NCBI GenBank assembly: GCA_020137815.1 | Contig: CM035360.1 | Location: 5,560,250 to 5,624,249, forward strand | Direction: 5' to 3' | Length of the DNA: 64,000 nt | From: Hormiphora californensis | Lineage: Eukaryota; Ctenophora; Tentaculata; Cydippida; Pleurobrachiidae | Shown here: one piece after another, positions 32,779 through 43,216 of the stretch | How positions within the stretch are numbered: the first letter of the stretch is position 1 | Layout of the letters: each line of letters begins with the position of its first letter | Notes under the pieces: generated by a model | What the model saw: only the letters and a program-made list of their open reading frames with translations | The model's database searches: none | What the model was told of the DNA's origin: nothing | Made by a program: the position numbers and the translations under genes

Positions 32779-35350
32779 TCACTCATACATCAAAGTACAA
32801 TACAATTCTTCGACCCACTTTTCAAGATGAGAGTGTAGAGATGCAATAGTTGAGTTATACCCTAAAACCTCGTCCGTTTTTGTCTTGGTCAGCTCAGCTA
32901 AAGTCTGCTGTGCTTTATCAATCTATCCAGGGAGAGAGAGGGTGTTAGACATACAGTGTATAACTATAAATAAGAACGAGAATTTTACTGAACACACTTC
33001 TCTGTCACAAATTGTTACGTGCTGGGGGCATAGGTGAAATTAAATTCACTATTATACCATTTCTTACCGAGTCATCTTTCTGTACTAGTTCCTGAAGAAG
33101 GGAGCTGTTGGCCTGTTCTAGTGTCTTGTACCTCCTAATCACACCTTTCAACATGTTCTCACTGAGCTCCAAATACCCTGAAAATGTTACATGTTATATC
33201 TTTGAAACTTTGAATCATTGCCTGAGAAGTTGTCTAGCTCGACCCCCGTTTCGCGAGCTCCGCCCTTTACAAATGTAAAGGAGGGCTAGAACATAACAAC
33301 CGAAAATAGCACACGGGACAGAGTTGATAGTTGAAACCCTTAATTATATAGATATTATAAATAAAAGGGCTTTGAACGAATAATGTTCGGTGTGTGATGT
33401 GTGGATGAATACCTTCTGGGAGGATATCCACAACTTGCTGGATATATTTCTCAAACTTTTTATTCCTCTCAATACGTCGTATTAAATTCTTCTGCCTGAA
33501 ACAATTTATCGTAGTTTATTCCATGAAACAAATCTTGTAAACAACGATTTAAATATTCGCTAAATTACCTGTTTTCTAATTCCCTGTATTTATCTTTCAG
33601 GCCGAGTAACTCATCCTCTCTAATTTTCTACGGGATAGAACACGGGATTGCAACATAATATATCTCCGGATAAAAATGATAATCTTCCTCAACTGCATAT
33701 TTATATTAGGGTTGAAAAGAAGTGTTATACCTGTTGTTTTCGCTCATTTTGGAACTTTGCCAGCGCTCGTTGTCGTTTGACCTCATTTTCACGGACAAAA
33801 CGATCAAACTTTTCCACCCGTTCTTTAATCTGAGAGAGAGAGAGAGGGGATTTGAAGTTACGGTCTTTTGTGTTCACATGTGCTTACTTTACTTGTACTT
33901 GTGCCGTGTGCGAGTGTGAGGGACTTGATTTTTTTCTGAGAATTTGTACAGTATATTTATTAGAAGATTGCTAAAATTGTGTGTTATCTTTTAATGCTCC
34001 TGGCTGTCCCTTCCCAAAGCCATTCGTTCGAAATTCCAATCCATTGAAGGGACAGCCAGGTGTTGTGTGTTTTGGTGGTGAAGAAATAGAAAGAGCTATT
34101 TTGGAGAATCAGATCCGGCATTAGCATGTGAGTGAGACCAGCATGGTTCACTGCGCGCCATACACCCGATACAGCAGTTGTGTGCTTTCTTCACAACAAC
34201 ACTTATCGAATTGCGCGCGCGGTGTGCTGTGGGTAAAATGTGTGCCGCGTCGTCAAGCAGTGTCGCCATACACATCACAAAGTGCAACTCGGCCATTCAT
34301 TTGTAAATCAATTGAATATTGTTAAAAATTGAGATTTAGCCACCGCGGTTAACTCATATTGTTACTTGTAAACAACGTAGTCTGTCGCTTGTAAAAAGTC
34401 TGTCGACTCAGAATCAGATGCAAAGACGTATGTCTAAATCTCTCACCCTGCTGGTGAGTGGCGTGAATATATGGTGAGTGATTATACACCTAGTACTATA
34501 ACACTTCAACTGTTTAAAGACTGAAGAGTAATCACTACAAGATGTCAAGATATCAATTACATACATCTGTATCATGATTCCTCCTATAGTAACACGAACT
34601 ATTAAACCCTCGTCCCCTCCTACCGAGTCTAGACCATATGGTTACCATGGCAACAACTCACCTTCTTCTGTTCCGCACGGAGCTCATTTTGCTTCAACAT
34701 ACACCGCTCCATCCGTATTGCAAAGTCCCTCCGTTTGGATTCCAGTTCCTAATTACAAAGAGGAGGGTGTGGGGTGTATTATAGCTGATAAGTACCTACT
34801 GATATGCCTAGCTAGGCAAATTGATTTCTTGTAAAAACTTAACCTGGGACATTCTAAAGAATTCTCTCGGAAAGGAAGAACAATATAACATACCCTTATT
34901 CCAAATAAAATATAAGCTCTTATAATTGATAGCTATTATAAACTCTGAGTTCACTACACTAACAGGAAATTGAGTCTAATATAATCTTGAGACCTGAGTG
35001 CTGAGTAGTAGTATACATATTCTAGTCTGGACACCTGCATACCTGGTCAACTGAAACTAACTCCTGCTGTCTCTGTAGGAGGAGGGTACTCTGTAGCGTT
35101 TTCGTGCCATCTTTTACTAGAGCCCACCCGTTCTGAAATACCGGATCATAAACAATACTATTCTGCCCCTTTATCGACTATTGCTGACCACGGGCAAACT
35201 AAAGTCACTAAATTGTTCCTATTCATCTCCTAACTCTTACCTCTTCAACCACGGGGAATTTTCTAACGTCTTCCTCTTCTTCATCTCTGTAACGGTAATA
35301 CTTGTAAACGTTTTAAACCAAATAGTCGTGTCAGATATATTCGAATTCAT
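32779..35350 (-). CDS. CFAP73/CCDC42-family ciliary coiled-coil protein
   Basis: CFAP73/CCDC42 proteins form part of the modifier-of-inner-arms complex on motile axonemes, or act in sperm-tail assembly. Minus-strand exons begin at the ATG at 35350 (MNSNISDT) and end at the stop at 32779-32781. Readable segments in order are a GWALVKDGTKTLQSTLLLQR exon, ELESKRRDFAMRMERCMLKQ, RVEKFDRFVRENEVKRQRAL, KLIRRIERNKKFEKY-type helix with a QQVVDILPE end, a GYLELSENML exon and IDKAQQTLAELTKTKTDEVL. The FDRFVRENxxKRxRAL core is the family hallmark. Nearly the whole protein is heptad coiled coil. Exact borders of two middle exons are approximate. An X-box motif lies inside the gene. Confidence 0.75.
33228..33302. 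repeat. Copy of the CTCGACC...GAACATAACAA short repeat
   Basis: TAGCTCGACCCCCGTTTCGC through TTTACAAATGTAAAGGAGGG to AACATAACAAC. It lies in an intron of the CFAP73-like gene. Confidence 0.6.
33996..34053. repeat. Short foldback CTCCTGGCTGTCCCTTC
   Basis: CCTGGCTGTCCCTTC and GAAGGGACAGCCAGG are inverted around about 27 bp. Confidence 0.75.
34641..34654. promoter_or_regulatory. Canonical RFX X-box GTTACCATGGCAAC
   Basis: A perfect two-half-site X-box lies within the CFAP73-like ciliary gene. RFX factors regulate ciliary genes through this motif in animals. Here it is intronic rather than at the first exon, so function is only inferred. Confidence 0.5.
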
Positions 35351-35818
35351 TTTCATTGATGATATGGCTCCAAATAATGTGGCATGGTTTTGACTTTATA
35401 TTTAAGCTTATGAAAGCGTGAGGTCTTGTTCAAAACATCCTTTCAGATTCATCAATCAAGGTGAAGAAAGATGAAAAGTGAGATGGAAGATAACAAATAG
35501 AAGATATGATCTAATTGACCCCCTACTGTAGAACTGCAGTTGATAGCGACACACATATCCTGACTGATACAGTTGTGACAATGTGTTGTCACACGTACCT
35601 ACCACCATAGTGCTATATCATGTATCATACATTATAGAGTCCTTACTTGAATTTTCTATTTCAGTATTTCATAGTGGAAAATATGAAGCAAATGTTATAC
35701 GGTACGCATGCATATACTCATTTTAACAGAGACCGAGGAATCATTTGTACAGAAGCGTATATTTTAGCTTTCTCCCTTTTTCTCTTTCTGTCTCCCCTTT
35801 CTGATCTCTCTTCTCTCT

Positions 35819-35822
35819 CTCC

Positions 35823-35884
<62 letters not shown>

Positions 35885-35889
35885 CCACA

Positions 35890-35928
<39 letters not shown>

Positions 35929-35930
35929 AG
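35819..35930. repeat. (CT)n microsatellite
   Basis: About 55 CT units are interrupted by CCCCCACACA. It lies upstream of the minus-strand CFAP73-like start. Confidence 0.9.
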
Positions 35931-36139
35931 CAAAAAGCACGTAGAGAAAATTGCTTGTCAGAGTCCAGCAGGCATTCGCAAGCATGGTCCAGTAACATTG
36001 TGTGTGTAGGTGTGTTCAGTGCAGTGTAACACTGTGGGTGTCGTCCTGTAGTGATCTCCAAAGAAAGTCCAAATAAAAAGGAATGAAATTATTTGGCTAC
36101 TTGGTGCAGGAGGTGAATATATTTGAGTGGAGAAGCCGG

Positions 36140-36362
36140 AAAGATGACAGGTGTAACCTGTCAGACCAATGCTCTGACCATGACAGTTCTTGAGCGCGAG
36201 AAATGAGAATAGGGTCAGGCCAATGCTCTGACAGGGTGTAACGTCTAACGAATCTCCCTGAGCTATAAAGAGCCCCCCCCCCCCTGATATCTGTCAGACC
36301 AATGCTCTGACCGCAGTTCTCGCACGCTCCGAGAATAGGGTCAGGCCAATGCTCTGACAGCC
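36140..36362. repeat. Tandem pair of CCAATGCTCTGAC foldbacks
   Basis: Two similar units of about 90 bp each begin CTGTCAGACCAATGCTCTGA and end GGTCAGGCCAATGCTCTGAC, so each is flanked by CTGTCAGA/CTGACAG inverted ends. Confidence 0.7.
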
Positions 36363-36749
36363 CAATATGCTTCTAGGAGGGGTTGCATTGGTTGACAGCC
36401 TGGTATTGTATTCGAAATATCATACATCCAGGGGCCTCTATAAAGCTCATAATATCAGAGACTCGACTCATCCTTTCTATTACACTTACGGTTCCCCAAG
36501 TTGAGTCACGAATACATTCTTTTTCTGATTAAACTGAAGTTTTTGTCCAGGGAGAGAAGACATCAACACAGTAGTATACTTGTTGTATAGAACCTATATT
36601 TGAAGTTTATCGAGTTAGTTGCAAAACATCATATGACGTATGACTTCAAACCTTTTTGGGTGCGGGGCAACAGGGTCGAGCAAGGCAACATGACCTGGCA
36701 AACTAGAAAAACGAAAAAATAAAGAACAAAATATGCCAGAATACATCCT

Positions 36750-36786
36750 TCCGGTGAATTGGGTCTGGTAAATCGGGGTACGACTG
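36750..36786. mobile_element. Right-end fragment of a pogo-like MITE
   Basis: TGGTAAATCGGGGTACGACTG is followed by TA. The left end is missing. A GGGTCGAGCAAGGCAAC fragment of another repeat lies just upstream at about 36662-36690. Confidence 0.6.
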
Positions 36787-37069
36787 TATAACATCATCCC
36801 ACTCTAACATCATTCAAAAGTGTAAAAGTTAATATATTTCAAAGCCCGTGATGCATGATGACCCCGACTGTAATGAAAAGGTACCAAACCAATCGAATCT
36901 CAAGGCACTTTATCAGTTGATCATTTTACGGGTATTGTTTTGGAGAAGGCTGCGTTTTTCTTTGGGAGAACCCCGGACAGAAAGGAAAAACGGTACCGGG
37001 ACAAAGCCAGTCTCATTGTCCATTGATTGGTTGATAATGGCGATTGAAAGTCTATTTCCTGAATTTTTT

Positions 37070-37640
37070 AGGCATGCGAGAAAGACTATGTGATAAAAAG
37101 TTGTGAGAAATCCAGGTTCAATTGTGCAAGTTGTGGGGCAGAGAGCCATAATTGCATCTTTTCCAGCTGCAGCAACCGCTGTGCTCTGTTCCAGGTTTCA
37201 AGTGGATTTGTCACATGTTTTGCAAGAAACTCACACTGGAAAAATGTGTGGGTTCCAGTGGGGAGTTAGCCCTCCTAAGAGTGCAGCAAGTGAGGCTTCG
37301 GATGACGCCCTAAGGAGGAGGTTCGGCTTTTTGTCAGAGGTTGGAGACACCAAACCAGAGAAACAGCAGCAGCCACCCTGTCAGAAAATCAACAGTGTGA
37401 AGGAGACTGATGAGGAAGAGAAGAAGGACTATGATAAGCCGATCTCGATGTGCCAACACTACCTACAAAATTGGTGCAAGTACGGCCGCTATACGGAACG
37501 AAGAAGATCGACGGAGTTTCATGCCAGAAGGCACATCCTCCAACGTGCCGGAGATACTGTTCCCATGGGTCGATGAAGAAATACGGCTGTCAGCTGGGAA
37601 AAGAGTGTCGATATTACCATCCATTTATCTGCCACTCTTC
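37070..37640 (+). pseudogene. Cys/His-rich CCCH-finger ORF fragment, frameshifted
   Basis: A Cys-rich segment (ACEKDYVIKSCEK, FNCASCGAESHNCIFSSC) follows a possible acceptor at 37070. A second frame gives CQHYLQNWCKYGR. After a one-base shift near 37490 it continues as KKIDGVSCQKAHPPTCRRYC and CQLGKECRYYHPFICHSS. The C-x5-6-C-x-H-P-x2-C-x2-Y spacing resembles CCCH-like modules seen in invertebrate retroelement ORF1 proteins and some RNA-binding proteins. The element is interrupted at its 3' end by a MITE at 37648. A retroelement origin is plausible but unproven, as no RT is adjacent. Confidence 0.4.
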
Positions 37641-37647
37641 TCAGTTT

Positions 37648-37853
37648 ATGCTCTCTTTTCGGAGCGTGTTCGTCTAGACATTGCGCGTCGCGGGTGAACG
37701 AGCTAACCCGGGTGAACGAGCTAACAATAGTGAACTTCCATGCGATATAGTACATCGCGCGCATGTAATTGCACTATTGTTAGCTTGTTCACCCGGGTTT
37801 GGTACAGCCCGCGACGTGCAATGTCGAGACGAACACGTTCCGAAAATGCAGTA
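37648..37853. mobile_element. Imperfectly palindromic MITE, copy 2
   Basis: It is nearly identical to 10572-10785 and differs at only a few positions (for example GTCTAGACATTG for GTCTACACATTG), so at least one copy moved recently. Confidence 0.8.
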
Positions 37854-38181
37854 TAAGGCACGAATTGGCATATTTATGTTACAGACGCATAGGGCGAAGT
37901 TGGCAAACGCAGCGCTTTTCAAGGGGCGAAGCTGAGCCCCCGGCCCAGCGTGTCCCTTTGTGTTCAGGAGCGGGCCTTTGGCGGCAACCAAAGCCAGCAC
38001 TGGGTGTGAAAAACCTCAGAAGCACTGTCCAGGGGCGCAGCCCGGTAGATTCACGCGAGCCTGGCCCAGGACAGAGCAAAAAATCGTCTTGGCGAACGCT
38101 GCTGGCCCCTGATAGCGCGGGATAAGGCAGCGCTTTTCAAAAAATCGTCATCCTTTTTTTGATTTTTTTAAAACGTGTTTA

Positions 38182-38334
38182 AAGTCGGATTTTTTGAAGT
38201 TGTCACCCCAAAATGACCGCGCGTGTGAAATTTATCAATTTTGACGCGCACACCACACGTTAACATGTGATGTGACGCGCAAAAACATTCCGCGCACGAG
38301 AAGGGGGGTGACAACTTCAAAAAATCCGACTTTA
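38182..38334. repeat. Foldback with GTCGGATTTTTTGAAGTTGT ends
   Basis: AGTCGGATTTTTTGAAGTTG and its complement flank GC-rich CACACGTTAACATGTG sequence. A related end occurs near 38483, and a related pair at 40377-40462. Confidence 0.7.
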
Positions 38335-38538
38335 TAAAATATTTCACACATTTTGATTTTGGCTTCATTGCAATCAAAAATGTAGCGCGCTAAAACAGTT
38401 TTTGTATTGTCGGCCGTTTACGCCGCGCGATATTAAATTATTTGGCTCCAACAAAAATTTGAGTTCCCAGTTTTTTCAAAAAGTAAAGTCGGATTTTTTG
38501 AAACTGTTGCCCCCCTTTTCACGCAAAATTTGTCATAT

Positions 38539-38645
38539 CTCCGGTTCCTGATAAGATAGAGACTTGAAATTTGGAGGTTCGGAAGAACCTAGCATGATCT
38601 TCATAACCTCCAAATTTCAAGTCTCTATCTTATCAGGAACCGGAG
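38539..38645. repeat. 107-bp palindrome with 41-bp perfect arms
   Basis: CTCCGGTTCCTGATAAGATA begins an arm matched exactly by its complement ending at 38645. The loop is about 25 bp. Confidence 0.85.
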
Positions 38646-38651
38646 TTACGC

Positions 38652-38871
38652 TCCAGTTGCAGATTGGAAACTGGCACCAGGATTGGAAACTGGCACCAGG
38701 AGTTAGCTGGGAGAATCCTTACGAACCATGCTGCGCGCGACATCTTCGATGACTAGCATGGATTTCGATGTGAATTGCATTGAAAGTAGCGCGCGCGACA
38801 GTGTCAGCAGTGTCAGCAGTTCTCTGGCATCAAGAACCTGGCTCCAGTAGTAAAATCTCTAACTGGGCCCT
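38652..38871. mobile_element. MITE with CCAGTTRSAGATT ends, copy 2
   Basis: It is homologous along its length to 9078-9283, with the shared GTGTCAGCAGTGTCAGCAG core and inverted ends. It directly abuts the palindrome at 38539-38645. Confidence 0.65.
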
Positions 38872-39024
38872 TAAGGTCATTTTAAGAAATTTTAAAACTC
38901 TAAAAAACGACAGTTATTTAAAATCCGACTATATGCCAGTTTGTTTATAAAATTCAGTGAAGATTTTCTCGTTTTCAAAGGGCAGCTTCTCATTGGTTCA
39001 CTAGCTTCAAAGAATCCAACCCTG

Positions 39025-39032
39025 TATAAATA
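39025..39032 (+). promoter_or_regulatory. TATA box (TATAAATA) of the H2B gene
   Basis: TATAAATA lies 74 bp upstream of the H2B ATG, with an inverted CCAAT (ATTGG) 30 bp further upstream, a usual arrangement for replication-dependent histone promoters. Confidence 0.7.
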
Positions 39033-39098
39033 ACACGAGGTTGACCTTGTGACCACTCGACAACTCACTGCAGCTACATACCCAAGTAATCTTTGAAG

Positions 39099-39527
39099 AT
39101 GCCCCCTGTTTCTAAAAAGAAAGCCGAGAAGAGGGCAGGCAAGAAGGCCGGCCGTGTCGGAGGAGACAAGAAGCGAAAGAAGAAGAGAAAGGAATCATAC
39201 TCCATCTACATCTACAAGGTCCTCAAGCAGGTCCACCCCGACACTGGAATCAGCTCCAAGGCTATGTCCATCATGAACTCTTTCGTGAACGACATCTTTG
39301 AGAGGATCGCCGGAGAGGCCTCTCGACTGGGACACTACAACAAGCGCAAGACCATCTCATCCAGAGAGGTCCAGACTGCCGTGAAGCTGCTTTTGCCTGG
39401 TGAGCTAGCCAAGCACGCCGTGTCTGAAGGAAACAAAGCATTTGGCGGCAAATATCACGCCTCATTCTCCAAATTCGGTGTTGTTATGACTGAGTTACCC
39501 TGGTCGGGAAACTTTCCCGACCACTAA
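39099..39527 (+). CDS. Histone H2B with altered C-terminal tail
   Basis: The 142-residue single-exon protein has a Lys/Arg-rich tail ([10 protein letters not shown]) and a complete H2B histone fold: [55 protein letters not shown] and [15 protein letters not shown]. It forms H2A-H2B dimers in nucleosomes. Usual H2Bs end soon after the AKHAVSEG block with KAVTKYTSSK. Here about 29 residues of a different tail follow ([20 protein letters not shown]...). The last codons lie in a 21-nt hairpin at 39502-39522. The start at 39099 (MPPVSKK) is preferred over upstream in-frame non-ATG codons. A frame change after the fold, or a true variant, would each explain the tail. Confidence 0.9.
   Translation: MPPVSKKKAEKRAGKKAGRVGGDKKRKKKRKESYSIYIYKVLKQVHPDTGISSKAMSIMNSFVNDIFERIAGEASRLGHYNKRKTISSREVQTAVKLLLPGELAKHAVSEGNKAFGGKYHASFSKFGVVMTELPWSGNFPDH
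39502..39522 (+). other. Stem-loop overlapping the last H2B codons
   Basis: GGTCGGGAAA and TTTCCCGACC pair around one C. It is longer than the canonical 6-bp/4-nt histone 3' stem-loop and lies before, not after, the stop codon. Confidence 0.6.
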
Positions 39528-39901
39528 AGTGCACTAGTGAAGAGAGGGAGGGAGATGTGAGAAAGAGAAAAAGACTCCTGAGTCAGGAGTCCTGACTCAT
39601 GGCTGAGATAGACTGAATCATATTGTGAGAGATGGAGACTTAGTGTAGTTAGACATGAGAAGGAATGAAAGGTGGACAATATGAATATTATGTCGTGATT
39701 TCGGCGATTAAATGTTTCTTAGCGGGTTGATTGGTTTGAAAACTACATGATCCTTGAATATATTGATAAGGCTTATTCCATGTAAATCTAGGCGGCCAGA
39801 CGTCATTGCACAGCTTTAAAAGTTGCCGATATCCCCTCAAAAGCTGTTTAAGTTACTCGCGGAGAAGTGTTCATGAACAAACAACTCAATTTACTGTTTA
39901 G

Positions 39902-41447
39902 ATGGACAAGGAGAGTATCGACCGTCATCTGTCCATGTGGAATAGTACAAACAGGAGGAAATCATTTAAGAAGTGGCCCCACAAGGCACGGTCAACGTGT
40001 GCTGTAGCAAAGGTACGACAATTTGATTGCCCAGATTATAAATCTGTTAGTGTAAATTCAGATTCAATAATAGCGTAGGCATTTTCTAGCAAAAGATATC
40101 TATTCATTCCCCTCAGCTTGAATACACTGTTTCAGATACAGCGATATTATATTATTCTCCTATTTTTGCTCACAAAATGGAGTATTGTATAGAATCAATA
40201 ATAATAATAATCCTTTCTCGCTCAGATGGTGGCAGCAGGATTTTACCACGTTTCAGATGATCCAATAGAGATGGATACTGTTCGGTGTTTTTACTGCTGC
40301 AGAACTATCTGCGGGTTCGAGGAGGGCGATGATCCTGTGTAAGTAGTGATTTATTGAAAGAGGGAGGGGAGAGGGAGTCGGATTTTTGAAGTTGTGAGCT
40401 AAACTTGTGTTCGTGTGATATTTATTATTGACCACATGTGTGACAACTTCAAAAAACTTTACGATCTCTGTTTGTCTGATAGTGACATTTGTAACACAAG
40501 GTAGTTGGAATAGAGAAAGGGCTAGAAAGATGACTGACACCTGAGAATGACCTTCCAGGTGTTCCCTCTTATCTTGTTATATTTCGAGTGATTATCTCGT
40601 GTTTGATTGGTTGTCTCTCCCTCTCTCTCAATCTCTCCGCTCTCATTCCCCCTCTTTTTCTTTTCTTTCTTTTCCCTTATTATGGGATAAGGGATTACAT
40701 CCCTTCAAAAAGGAACGAGCACCACTTTTTTAGTAAGCTGAATACTATCCCATTCCGCCTCTAACCAGTAAATATTCCCACCCCAATGTTATACAATTGT
40801 CTCTCCCCTAGGCACGAGCACGTGAGAGGCTCTCCAGACTGTAAATACTCTAGTTACGATGATGAATCCCACCTTTCCCTGACACTCTTCCAGTACACAG
40901 AGATGGAAACGGAACGCCGCAATCACTATATCGTATGTTGTTGTCAAATATAATTTACCTAGTTAATTAATTAATTAATTTGTTTGAGCATGGCCCTCTC
41001 TCCTCACATTACTACCTGCACTATCACATGATTTCAGAGTTTTATGAGAGTCTCTGAACCGCACTCGTCCTCCTCCAATTTCTCCCCCGAGCACGTGAAT
41101 GAGAGTCCGGGTTTGAAAAAAGTGCGACTATCCCTCTCGCGAAATACGTGTCACCTTTTCAAGAAAGCTGAAAGTATAGCCCGACCCCCGGCCCCATTTG
41201 AGGCGGAACGAATTCCCACTAAGAGTGTTCTTAAAACGCCCGAGCAGGTAGTAATTGAGGAGAGAGGGGAGAGGTTTTTTTGCAGCTAACGTATAAAGTC
41301 TCTTCTTCATTTTTATCTCCGGTCTATAAAAAATCCTATGTTTTTTTTCAGAAATATCAAACACAAGAGGAGATCAAGAGACAAGTGAACGAGAAAGAGT
41401 TTCTCTACGAGACACTGAAAGAAAACATTGAAAATTTCAAGGTCTAA
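39902..41447 (+). CDS. Survivin-like single-BIR protein
   Basis: Survivin/deterin proteins place the chromosomal passenger complex and have one BIR domain plus a long C-terminal helix. Five exons (39902-40012, 40226-40339, 40812-40932, 41038-41247 and 41352-41447) join in phase to give about 217 residues. The BIR runs from HLSMWNSTNRRKSFKKWP to the zinc-binding CFYC, GFEEGDDP, HEHVRGSPDC ligand set. A Ser/Pro-rich insert of 70 residues (exon 4) separates it from the C-terminal helix KYQTQEEIKRQVNEKEFLYE. Human survivin lacks such an insert, and the canonical Trp of ELEGWEP is replaced by Phe (CGFEEGD). There is no RING or CARD, so a caspase-inhibitor IAP is less likely. Confidence 0.82.
40377..40462. 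repeat. Foldback of the GTCGGATTTTTGAAGTTGT family
   Basis: Inverted TTTTGAAGTTGT ends are separated by about 50 bp, inside the intron between BIR exons two and three. Confidence 0.6.
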
Positions 41448-42037
41448 AATCTCAAGCAAGACTGTTTATTAATCGCAAGTGATGTATAACATTCCACCAT
41501 TACTTAGATTATTGTAAAAACTAAAGTGATATAGATCTTCGAATGAGAGAGAAAGTGTACTTTTGACGTAGCAGGAAACTTATTTTTATGCTTTGTAATT
41601 TATTATTATTATTTTAAACGAATCTCACGATCCATTGGTGAGATATATGGAAATGTTTTATTTGAATGCCAGAACAATATTAGTACGCATTGTTAATTCT
41701 TATCATATCAATACCGTGTTAGAGTTTAAGGTCGTCGATGATTTTCAAAGTTACTGGAAATATTCGCTATATTATATTACAGCCAGACTGGCGGCTTCCT
41801 GACCCATGAAACCTGGCATAATGTCCCTTTCTCACACTCCGATAAAATATATTTTGACCAGCTTGAGTTTAATTGTCACTGTACTGGAGAGAGAATTATA
41901 CCCCCCAAATCCCAGCAGAATGTTAACGTTCCTAATTCCTTCTAGAACAAGGCTATCTGCTATAACGTTCCCGTTACAAATACACACACAAATTTATACG
42001 ACTTCCTAATTACTACTCACCGCTTGTTTCTAGTATC

Positions 42038-42778
42038 ATGTGTGATGACGCCCTACCCGAGGAGATGGTTGCCACATTCCACGAATTCCACAACTCCCTG
42101 TCGTCAATGGAGGGAATGTTAGCACCATACCTGGACCTGCCTCTAGATGAGATGTATGAGGCATTGAGTCCAATTGAGCAGGCAAAATCTGAACTAGTTA
42201 CAGCGTACACAGTCAACTCACTTTACTGGGGATTCCTTACCACTCAGGTCGGACCCCGATTTACCGGAACCCCGATTTACCGGGAGGGACTGGTAGTTAG
42301 TTGAATCTTATAAGAAACTAATTAGTAATTATCTCATCTGCACTCTGCGATTGCCGATTCTTTCTCTCTCTCTCTCTCTCTCTCTTCCTACCTTGTTTTC
42401 TGATTCCCATTATATTCTTGTTCAGGGTGTCACGCTAGACCAGCATCCCCTCAAGAAAGAGATGGACAGAATACAGAAGTATATGAGGAAGGTGAAGTTG
42501 TTAGAGAGTGAGATGGCTGGAGTGAGGCCCCCAACAGGGCACAACCCTCCAACACACCAGACCATTGATAAATATGCCGCTGCTAGGTTTATCAAGAGGG
42601 GCATTCAAAAGGTATAATGCTTTCCAGTCGAGTCTCTTTGCTTTATCATTTTATGCATGTCATATACCGTGAAATAACGTGAAATACATAATTAAACAGG
42701 AAATGATTTCTAAACTTAACAACCTTTCAGGAAGAAAGTTTGAAAGAAAAACAGGAGAGAGAAGCAGAAAAGAGGTGA
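42038..42778 (+). CDS. C1D: C1D nuclear matrix/exosome cofactor
   Basis: C1D (yeast Rrp47/Lrp1) binds the exosome nuclease EXOSC10 and works in rRNA and snoRNA processing and DNA repair. Three exons (42038-42247, 42426-42611 and 42731-42778) encode 147 residues. The Sas10/Utp3/C1D domain is clear: SPIEQAKSELVTAYTVNSLY, HPLKKEMDRIQKYMRKVKLL and AARFIKRGI, followed by a basic tail KEKQEREAEKR. Human C1D has the same order (DPLEQAKVDLVSAYTLNSMF). The first intron opens inside a pogo-like MITE fragment, whose GTCGGA supplies the splice donor. Confidence 0.9.
42246..42290. mobile_element. Left-end fragment of a pogo-like MITE at the C1D splice donor
   Basis: AGGTCGGACCCCGATTTACC matches the family terminus CAGTCGGACCCCGATTTACC except at the exon border. 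Only the left half is present. Confidence 0.7.
42359..42385. repeat. (CT)n microsatellite
   Basis: A short CT tract lies in C1D intron 1. Longer ones follow at 42969-43000 and 43093-43150, upstream of CCDC6. Confidence 0.85.
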
Positions 42779-42967
42779 CGAGATGGGAATAAAAAGGTCC
42801 CAATCCCGAATTTAATTAAGTTGTTAATTTATTGTGTTCATCTTAGCAGACATTTTATCGACATGTTTTAAGCTTGCGTATTTTGTTCCCATATAATATA
42901 AATGAAGGATGCGTTATCTGAAATAACTTATCTCTCACCGAATTCTCTCGAACCTCGAACTTGCTCG

Positions 42968-43000
<33 letters not shown>

Positions 43001-43091
43001 CGCTCTCCTCTCTATGTTGAGGGATGGATAACCAAACCCTTCGTTGGAATACCCTTCTTGCGCCTCTTTACCCTATCTTTATCTCTCCTTT

Positions 43092-43123
<32 letters not shown>

Positions 43124-43216
43124 TCTTTCTCTCCCTCTCTCTCTATTCATCTCTCCTTTTCCAACGTAAAAGAGAGGGAGAGAGAATCAGCTCACCAAAC
43201 TACCTCAGTAGGAAGT

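Noticed and set aside
35647-36009. ORFs of SLSLSL or RERERE repeats (also at 49789, 60735, 62201)
   Set aside because: They are translations of (CT)n/(GA)n microsatellites.
37900-38130. Possible tRNA-derived SINE or rRNA fragment in GC-rich sequence
   Set aside because: No A/B box pair, cloverleaf or rRNA core could be recognised.
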